This document shows, one piece after another, positions 57,024 through 64,000 of a stretch of DNA of 64,000 nucleotides. Every line of letters begins with the position of its first letter. Position 1 is the first letter of the stretch. The notes beneath the pieces are model-generated. The model had not been told where the DNA came from. It ran no database searches and worked only from the letters and a program-made list of their open reading frames with translations. Origin of the DNA: Syncephalastrum monosporum B8922 (taxonomy: Eukaryota; Mucoromycota; Mucoromycetes; Mucorales; Syncephalastraceae); assembly GCA_000697355.1 (NCBI GenBank), contig JNEN01000879.1:1-64000 (forward strand), in the 5' to 3' direction. The translations under genes and the position numbers were made by a program.

Positions 57024-57223
57024 TATATGAATCTGAACAAGGCTATACCACTGACGCAATTTCTGCAGTCTAGCGTCCGGGCCAACAGCTGATCATTCGC
57101 AGGGAAAATGGAGCCCCTCCAAGTTTGCGGGAAATGCGACTGCAAGTGTGACCCATGAGCGCCCACCGAATTTATCACGCCCTTTAATTTTTTTTCCCTT
57201 CCCATTTTATTGTTCATGGTGCC

Positions 57224-58046
57224 ATGAGCTCGCATACGGCAGAGGACGATGCACTGGCTATCCTCGAAGAAGAAGGTACCTTATACAAGATCTCTGTGTG
57301 CGTCTTTTGCTTAACATTAAGATAAAGCCAAGCAGCGCATCGAGGACATTCGGCAACGGATTGAATTTGCTTGCACGACATTACGCGCTCAGGGCAACAC
57401 GCAGATCAACCAACTTTTGTTGTCTGTACGGCAACTCACCATGCAGGAGTTCTGTCATTTATACGGAGCAGATACCGCTGTCTTTCTTCAGGCTAATCAG
57501 AAACGCCTGAGACAACGGCCTGAACCCGTACGACTCAAACGGAAGACAGCTGTTGTCATCAATTCAAAATCATCACCCGCTCAAACGGAGCCTATCACCA
57601 AGACAGCACACGCAACAACAGCACCATCACTACCACCGCCACCACCCACAACCGACACAACCAACACAAAAGAGAAAACTGCGACTGGAGCGACAGGGCC
57701 CTTTATTTCATCATCATCGTCATCATCATCATTGGCAGCAGTACCATCATCAACAAGAACAGAAGTATCTGCTATTCCCACCAAGCGGAAAAGACCCAGA
57801 GAAGCATCCGCCAAAACATCGACCAAAGAATTTGGGCCCATGTTTGTCCATCTCGAACGAAAGAACCATCCTCGCATCGCTTTCACCTTGGATCCTCAGC
57901 AATCCGTCGATACCTTGGGCTCTTTTTCTCTCCACATGCCGCAGGCCGAACTCTTTGACGAAATGGACACCCACCAACGAGAGAATCTGCGGGGCCAAGT
58001 CAGAGATATTCGTCGTAAACTTGACACCATTCTTGATCAATTGTAA
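57224..58046 (+). CDS. Borealin-like (Nbl1/Borealin N-terminal domain) protein
   Basis: Two exons, 57224-57275 and 57322-58046, joined by a 46-bp intron (258 aa). Residues about 17-75 form an amphipathic helix and the motif typical of the borealin/Nbl1 family: KQRIEDIRQRIEFACTTLRA, a short linker, then VRQLTMQEFCHLYGAD. That helix bundles with survivin and INCENP in the chromosomal passenger complex, which guides Aurora B. The middle is low complexity (Pro, Thr and a nine-Ser run) with basic patches (PTKRKRPREA). The C-terminus has a conserved-looking block (RIAFTLDPQQSVDTLGSFSL) and a final helix RRKLDTILDQL, longer than yeast Nbl1 and closer in plan to animal borealin. An ATG 8 bp upstream is followed at once by a stop and cannot be the start. 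Confidence 0.7.
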
Positions 58047-58267
58047 ATATACTCTGTATTTGAAAGAAAGAGGCAAGGACGAAAGGCGACCTTTTACGCA
58101 GAAAACGAAAAAAACAAAAAAAATGCTTTCAGGCGAATTAGGACGAAAAAAGTAATTTTAATAGAAGGAGTATCAAAAAAGGAAGGAAAAGGTAGAGATG
58201 TGTATGGGTTTAAGCGCGTATACCTACACGCAGATGGAATTTAGACTATACTCGTGACACTACGTTC

Positions 58268-60657
58268 TTAGTTAAAGCTGCGGCCGTTGGAGAGAACGGC
58301 ATAGAGCTGATCAATCTGGTCGCTGTACACCTTGCGCGCAATCTCACGCTTGAGCTTGAAGGTCGGCGTCAGCAGATCGTTCTCAACCGAAAATTCCTCG
58401 CTCGTCAGGTACAGTGCCCGGATCTGCTCAAAGCCCTTGAGATCGTTCTCCTTGCCGTAAGCGTTCAGCTGCTTGAGGAGCGCCTTCTTGACCTCATCCG
58501 ACTCAAGCGCAGCCTGCTTATCTTGCGGGAACTCGGGGTTCTGCGCTAAAAACTTGGGGAACGCGTCGGCGTCGGGCACGAGGATGCCCACCAGGGACGA
58601 CTGCTTCGAGTCGCCGTACACAAACGCTTGGGCAATCAGCTCATGCTTGGCCAAGACGTTCTCAATCTTCTCAGGTGCAATGTACTCGCCCTGCGAGAGC
58701 TTGAAGATGTTCTTCAGACGATCAATGATCATCAATCGACCGGCACTGTCAAACATGCCGATATCGCCCGTGTGCAACCAGCCATCGGCGTCAATCGTCT
58801 CGGCCGTCTTGTCCGGGACCTTGTAGTACTCCCGCATGACCGAGTTACCCCGCATGCAGATCTCGCCCCGGGGATAGGGCTTGTCCGTCGAGCGGTAGTC
58901 CATGTCTGGCACGTCCACGAGCTTGATCTCTGAGCATGGGAAAGGCACACCCACCACACCGGAAGTGTTATCATCCGAGAGTGTCTAGAAATAGCAAATA
59001 GTAAAAGATCAGATGAGGCCTCCTTCGAATGGGGTAACTCTCCCGTCTCCTCGCTCTCGGTTTTCTTTTGGTTTGATCTTACCAAGCAGCCACCGCAAAA
59101 GTTCTCGGTCTGGCCATAGCCCTCGTACACCTTGGCCGAGAAACAGATACGCATGAAATCCATCACATCGGGCGACACGGGCGCCGAGCCACTCAGGATA
59201 AAGCGCAGACGACCGCCCAGCTTTTGACGGATCTAGAAGACAAAAAAGATAAAGAAAAAAAATCTCATGAGTGCTCATGCGCCCTTCTTTTTTTTACCCC
59301 AAAATCCAACCCCACATTGATAATCCATTTTCCCTAGATATTTCTCCTTGCTTTACCTGGCCAAAGACGAGACGGTCCCACAACCAATGATCGACGGTGT
59401 ATTCGAGGTTCGCCTTCTTAGAGTTGAAGGCTCTGAAGAACAAGAAGCTGGAAATGCCGCCCTTGGCCTTGACACCCGCCAAGACTTTGTCGTAAATGCG
59501 GTTGAACAGACGCGGCACCGAGCAAAAGACGGTGGGGCGCAATTCAGCGATATCGTCAAGCAATTTGGCCGTGTCACCCTACCCAAATAGTAGATGAGAC
59601 CCCAGCAACGTCACAAGTGGGATAGCAGTAACCATACCTGGTAGTAGCCGATGGAGGCGCCCTTGTATACGTGCAAACCTTGAGCGACTCGCTCAAATAC
59701 GTGGGCCAAGGGCAAGTACGAGATGTAGACATCGGTGTGGTCTACAGGAGCAAAGGTGCCGCTCTGACCAACAGCGGCTGCGGCTTCAATGGACGAGACG
59801 CAGTTGGCCTGGGTCAGGACAACACCCTTGGGCACACCCGTCGTGCCGCTGGTATAGCAGATGGTTGCAATGTCCTCGGGGCCGGGCAGGGCGGTCTCCT
59901 CAGCACTACCCTTCTCCTTGCCCAGGTTCTCCACCTCTTGGAAGGTGTACACGTTCAGGCCAGCCTGCACAGCGGCCTGCTTGTCGGTCTCATTCACAGT
60001 GGATTCCATGATAACAACGTTCTTGATGGTAGGCAGGCGAGCCTTAAGCTTCGTGATATTCTGGAGCTTGTCGGCGGTGGCGACAATGAACTCCATATCG
60101 GTCTGATTGACAATGTAGTCAATAGCTTCCGCACCGAGCGTGTCATACAAGGCGACAATGATAAAGGCTTGGCGGTAGGCCGCTTGCTCGGTCATGGTCT
60201 ATGCTCCCCCCACCCCGTATGTCAATCCCAATATGCAGCTTGATTACTCTTTCATGTCTTACCCATTCAGGACGGTTGATAGCATAGATGCCGATGGCCT
60301 TTTGGCGTTGCAAGCCGAGGTGGATAAGGCCACGGCCATAGTTCTCGATGCGCTCGCGCACCTGCTTGTGCGAGGACCACACGTACTCTTTGGCCTCGCC
60401 GTTCTCGACTCGGCGTACACCCAGAAACGGTTCGTCTATATCACTATCAGTTCCCCGTCTGGTATGAAAGAGAAACCTAGGTTACCTCCGCCAATCTTGT
60501 TGCCATGAAGATACAGATCCCACATGGTCAAGACATTGGGTGGGTGGTCGACGAGTTTGTCGGCAAACTTGAAATGACGCATGGGCACGGTCTCGCCGTC
60601 TTTCTTGACAGCATTAGGGACGGGCACAGCGTAAGGTGGTTCAAAACTCGGCGCCAT
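58268..60657 (-). CDS. FAA1: Long-chain-fatty-acid-CoA ligase (acyl-CoA synthetase, FAA type)
   Basis: Activates long-chain fatty acids to acyl-CoA for lipid synthesis, beta-oxidation and protein acylation. Six exons on the minus strand: 60657-60486, 60435-60263, 60198-59638, 59578-59357, 59232-59083 and 58984-58268 (664 aa). The AMP-binding motif is ICYTSGTTGVPKGVVLTQ (P-loop), followed by YLPLAHVFER; then EGYGQTE and the acyl-CoA synthetase signature DGWLHTGDIGMFDSAGRLMI followed by IDRLKNIFKLSQGEYI, with the A8 hinge. The C-terminal GRSFN is not a PTS1 signal, so the protein is probably ER, lipid droplet or plasma membrane associated. The ATG is the first in frame; the upstream DNA is purine/pyrimidine biased. 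Several Faa paralogues usually exist; which one this is cannot be judged. Confidence 0.94.
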
Positions 60658-61052
60658 CGTCGTGTATGAGGAAGCAGTAGAAGAGCAAAAAAGAAAAAAG
60701 AGAAGTAAAGAAGAAAAATGCACGCAGTAACGCACAGAGAGAGGGAGAGAAAGAGAGAAGAGTCAGAAGAGCTATTAAAGTCTATGTACGCACGCACGCG
60801 CTCACACAAAGAGATGAAAGGGAAAAAAATAGGGCGGACAACTTTCCCGCACCCCCATCCAATCCCGTTGGGGTCCGGCAGCGGTGGGTGGGGGCGGGGG
60901 GAGGGGAGGAGACACACCAAAAGAGAGAGCAGGAGGAGCCTCAAGTGTCACCCAAACCCAACCCAGCAACCAACGATTACTTTTCGTTTTAAAAAAAATA
61001 GTGTTAAAAGAAAGGAGAGGAATATGGGTAGAATAGGAAAAAAATTATATCA
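60658..61052. other. Spacer between ataxin-10 3' end and acyl-CoA synthetase promoter
   Basis: About 395 bp, strongly purine-rich on the plus strand (C/T-rich leader of the minus-strand acyl-CoA synthetase gene) with a G-rich patch at 60883-60908. No gene. Confidence 0.5.
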
Positions 61053-63186
61053 TTATGGCTCCATCTTCTTCACGATCTTGACCTTGCCGTCTTCGAGTCG
61101 AGTCTCCAGACCCATCTCGTTGAGCTCAGCCGTCTGTACTGCTTGCATCGGCTGCAGTTCTGCAATCAGTGCCTGGTTTGCGTCGTTCTCCTCGAGTATA
61201 TTCCGGATCGCCAGGACCGCGTACTCGCGGATGTCTAAAAAAACCAAATGACCCAAAAAAACGTAAGCACAAATACCCAGATGTGATACAAAAGTGGATA
61301 CTTGCATGGATTCGCATCGTCAATCTTGCACTGCGCCAGCACCAGTGGTATCCCTCCTAACTCTCGTGTCTACCGTGCGTCGTTTGAGCGAGCTGCATTC
61401 GGGATGAGTAAGTGCAAAAAGCGGCATACCTCGTCTTGCATTTTCCGGTTATGGTAGCACAGCGCACCGATCAGGCGAACACTGTCGCGCTTGACATACT
61501 GGAACGAGGCGGTCTGCACTGCCTCGCAGTGACGGAGAAGGTCTAAGCAGGCGTGATCAATACAAAAGCCGGCGCATCAAGCCAATCAGCAGTATCCTCC
61601 TTGCTTTACCTATCACAGCTGGTAATACTTCTTCCTCGGCGAGCATAGCGGGAAACTCGGGATCGGGGCATTCGCGGGCGAGCAGTGACGAAGTCATCTG
61701 AAGGACCAGCACCAGGCTAGTGTAGGTGCCCGAGAGCGTATCCGCATCTGCATCATCTCCTTGGTGAGCGGCCTGCAGAGCTGCTACTCCTTGATGGCAG
61801 AGCTGCGTCACCAGCTTGGCCAGCCTGCGTAGCTCCTTGTGACCCATGAATCCCGGGATGCCTTGACTTGAGTCAGCATGAATTTTCGAGTCCAGTAGTT
61901 TAATGAGCATCGTCAGCCGACCAGATGCATCGCTACTGATATGTGTATATGCATGATGAGCCTATAATTTAATATTATCATCACTACAGTCTTGGACTTA
62001 CTCCTGGCTTTCGATGCTTCGATACAGGTCAACAAAATGGCCATTGTCCATGAGCTCGCTCACGATGGCGTACCTAATTTTAGATGTCAGCATGAATGAA
62101 CAGTGTATTTTTCCCTTTTTTTTTTTTTTGAGGATATACCCTAATTCAAAGTTTTTGTTGTGCTCTTGACTATGCAGCCGATCCATATCATCGAGAATGG
62201 CGTAGAGCATAGAGCGTCCCGTTTTGGATTTAATCATAAGCCGGCTAATATAGTTATGAGTACAGGTGCACTGACCCTTCTTGTTTCCTTTTTTTCTTAC
62301 CATCGTTCAGGGGACCTTTTAATACAATTGAGAACAAGGACAAGCGTGCTCATCATGATGGTCTCGTCGTTCATGGTCAGTAGCTGGCTGATGGTACATG
62401 CATCAAACAAAAAATAAAAGTGAGCATGGCATAGCATAGCATACACAAAATTAAAAAAGTGTCATTCGTAACTACAGCTACAGCGTCCCTCGAACATACC
62501 AGTAAAGCCTGCCACGATCGGCGTCTCGCATCCATTCCTTCCAAATCTTCTCCAGATCGAGGTCATTCCCTGTGAGCATATTGCATACTGCTTGCGTGCC
62601 GACCCGCAGCAGCAGGATAGCTTTATACGAAAACAATATGTATATTAAGACAGCAATCACAAAAGAAACAGCCTTCTTTTCCTGTTACCGTGTTCCTCAT
62701 AGTTTTGGAGGTTCGGCACCATGAGTTTCTCAGTATCGTGTAGGATCCCATAAGCACTAGGGGTCTACTGTCAATAAGACGCGAAGGAGAGGAAAAGACG
62801 TTACTCGTACATGGCGAGCTGCTGATTAACGCGTTCGTGAGCAACAGCGTTCCGAGACAGTTTGAGAAGTGCGATGGTGCATGCATGGTGAGACATGGGA
62901 GTGGACGTGGAAGTGGGGTTCGTGGTATGGAGCCCTAAGGCTTGATGGGTATGTTTCCAAAAGTCTGCAGAGCATCCCAGCTGGGATCTAGGAAAGGGAA
63001 ATAAGACAACAAGACAACAGGAATGAAAAAAAAAAAAAGAAATAGAAATAGAAAACGGGAATACCGGAAAGCGTTGTCACTGAGTGTGCGTCGTATGGCG
63101 TCATTCAGAGCGGTCTCGAGAGAGAGTGCGTTGTGCTGGGTAGGATCGCTCACGTAATGGTGAAGAGTCTGACAGATCGCGTCCAT
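61053..63186 (-). CDS. ATXN10: Ataxin-10 homologue (armadillo-like, Ctr86 type)
   Basis: Eleven exons on the minus strand: 63186-63065, 62987-62805, 62756-62689, 62620-62500, 62387-62301, 62244-62140, 62073-62002, 61935-61610, 61542-61430, 61369-61306 and 61234-61053 (480 aa). The conserved ataxin-10 domain is at the C-terminus: FQYVKRDSVRLIGALCYHNR, LGGIPLVLAQCKIDDANP, then YIREYAVLAIRNILEENDAN. Armadillo-like helices fill the rest. The last intron (61305-61235) has a GC donor (CCAT/gcaagt): only this yields DDANP-Y-IREYAV. Exon 5 could alternatively end 15 bp earlier at a weak gtcccc donor, also in frame. Animal ataxin-10 acts in cytokinesis and neuron survival; yeast Ctr86 is essential but ill-defined. 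The ATG at 63186 is preceded by frame without family similarity. Confidence 0.88.
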
Positions 63187-63783
63187 ATGCGGAACAAGAG
63201 CGGCGAGGCAGGAGACGGGTGCACAAAGGGGGAAGGAGGGGAGCTTTAGATTTCTTTTTTTCTTCCCGGCTGTGGTACTTTTTGTTTTGAGTGACCGAAT
63301 AAGAGCCCGCGATGCCAGCATTGCACCGCCGGCATAGGCCAAATCAGCATTGCAAATCCCCCTCGCTCTTATCCTGCCCAACAACGCCTTCAGGGGAGCG
63401 AAAGGGGGGAAAACACCAGGGTTGGCAGGCCTTTTTACACCATGCCTGCCGCACTCACTCTCGCTCACTCACGCACACTCTCGCTATCACTCTCCCGCCT
63501 CCCCCCCCCTTTATGTGTGTGTGTGTGCGTGTGTGTAATGTTTGCAGTGGTCGAGCCATCCAACTGCAGGGTTTTCCCTTGCCTCTCGCTCTCTTCGTGT
63601 GTGTAGATGTGTGTTTTTCTGCCCTAACCCCTTGGTCCTGGTGTGCCTATTAAGCTTGCTTTCTCATTATCAGTGGTTTGCATTCTTTTTCATTTTTTCT
63701 TCTTCTTCTTCTTCTCCTTCTATTTTCACAACACCACCTAGTGTACCACCTTCCATTCGTTTCGCACCCACAGTCCTACAGTC
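63187..63783. other. Divergent promoter region, ataxin-10 / Sec2-like
   Basis: About 600 bp with C/T-rich tracts and a GT dinucleotide run at 63514-63537. A CTT repeat lies just before the Sec2-like ATG. Frames on either strand are low complexity. Confidence 0.5.
63514..63537. repeat. GT microsatellite
   Basis: TG dinucleotide run with one interruption (GTGC), about 24 bp, in the promoter of the Sec2-like gene. Confidence 0.85.
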
Positions 63784-64000
63784 ATGCCAGACTTTGCTCA
63801 GCAGACAGAAAAACTCAACACCGGCATTGCATTCTATCAAAAACAGCTCGAGAAGCGTGATCAGGAGATTGCCTATCTGCAGCAAGCCATGCAGTCGCTC
63901 AACGCCAAATACGTGGCCGAAATCGAGCGCGCTGCTGACGCTCTCCATCAAAAAGACATGGTCGAGCACGAGCTGGAGGACCTCAGCTGCCGCCTCTTTG
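63784..64000 (+). CDS. SEC2: Sec2/Rabin-like Rab guanine-nucleotide exchange factor, 5' part
   Basis: The reading frame opens at 63784 and runs out of the window (72 codons visible). The sequence is continuous coiled coil: KLNTGIAFYQKQLEKRDQEI, QQAMQSLNAKYVAEIERA, KDMVEHELEDLSCRLF. The last stretch matches the start of the Sec2p domain (ELEDLxxxLFEEAN), where Sec2 and Rabin8 catalyse nucleotide exchange on Sec4/Rab8 for exocytosis. The rest of the domain lies beyond the edge, so identity is provisional; other coiled-coil proteins remain possible. Confidence 0.65.
   Translation, partial: MPDFAQQTEKLNTGIAFYQKQLEKRDQEIAYLQQAMQSLNAKYVAEIERAADALHQKDMVEHELEDLSCRLF

Noticed and set aside
63312..63653. 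113-codon plus-strand frame over the GT repeat
   Set aside because: Low-complexity Ser/His/Cys/Val run caused by C/T and GT repeats in a promoter.

Overview
This is about 64 kb of nuclear DNA from a fungus. Genes are densely packed and carry many short introns (mostly 46-110 bp). The gene set points to an early-diverging filamentous lineage, most likely Mucoromycota: a full-length Dicer, a PMT4 O-mannosyltransferase, PPIP5K, a BORCS8-like and a borealin-like protein, and an intron-rich ribosomal protein gene. This assignment is an inference from gene content and intron density, not from a marker-gene comparison. I rebuilt the splice forms by hand; for each complete model without a stated gap the exon lengths sum to a multiple of three.

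Layout. 0-10.4 kb: 3' part of the arginine biosynthesis gene (ArgJ type), PPIP5K inositol-pyrophosphate kinase/phosphatase, 40S ribosomal protein uS7 (minus), a short oxysterol-binding protein, and a TspO/MBR-like membrane protein (minus). 10.4-20 kb: KTI12, 2-Cys peroxiredoxin, glyoxalase II and a BORCS8-like gene (minus), separated by long non-coding spacers. 20-26.9 kb: an OPT-family transporter, then PMT4 meeting a GH27 alpha-galactosidase-like gene (minus) with 4 bp between the stop codons. 26.9-29.7 kb: an AT-rich stretch without protein genes that holds a U6 snRNA gene (minus). 29.7-37.7 kb: two tandem paralogues of about 1,000 residues of the BRE4/DUF2421 membrane family. 38-41 kb: NF-YA/HAP2 facing a U-box cyclophilin. 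41-44.1 kb: a pair of imperfect inverted repeats and a decayed USP7-like deubiquitinase. 44.3-52.5 kb (minus): Dicer and a triple-KH RNA-binding protein. 54.8-64 kb: a Vip1-type RRM protein, a borealin-like gene, a long-chain acyl-CoA synthetase (minus), an ataxin-10 homologue (minus) and the start of a Sec2-like Rab exchange factor.

Genes are not arranged by pathway. RNA biology recurs (U6, Dicer, KH protein, RRM protein, U-box cyclophilin, KTI12), as does membrane and secretory-pathway function (OSBP, OPT, PMT4, BRE4 pair, acyl-CoA synthetase, BORCS8-like, Sec2-like). The most unusual genome-level signal is the frequency of GC-AG introns: five of about one hundred reconstructed introns. In the tandem BRE4 pair, GT and GC donors are swapped reciprocally at two homologous intron positions. 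I found no tRNA, no CRISPR array and no autonomous transposon.
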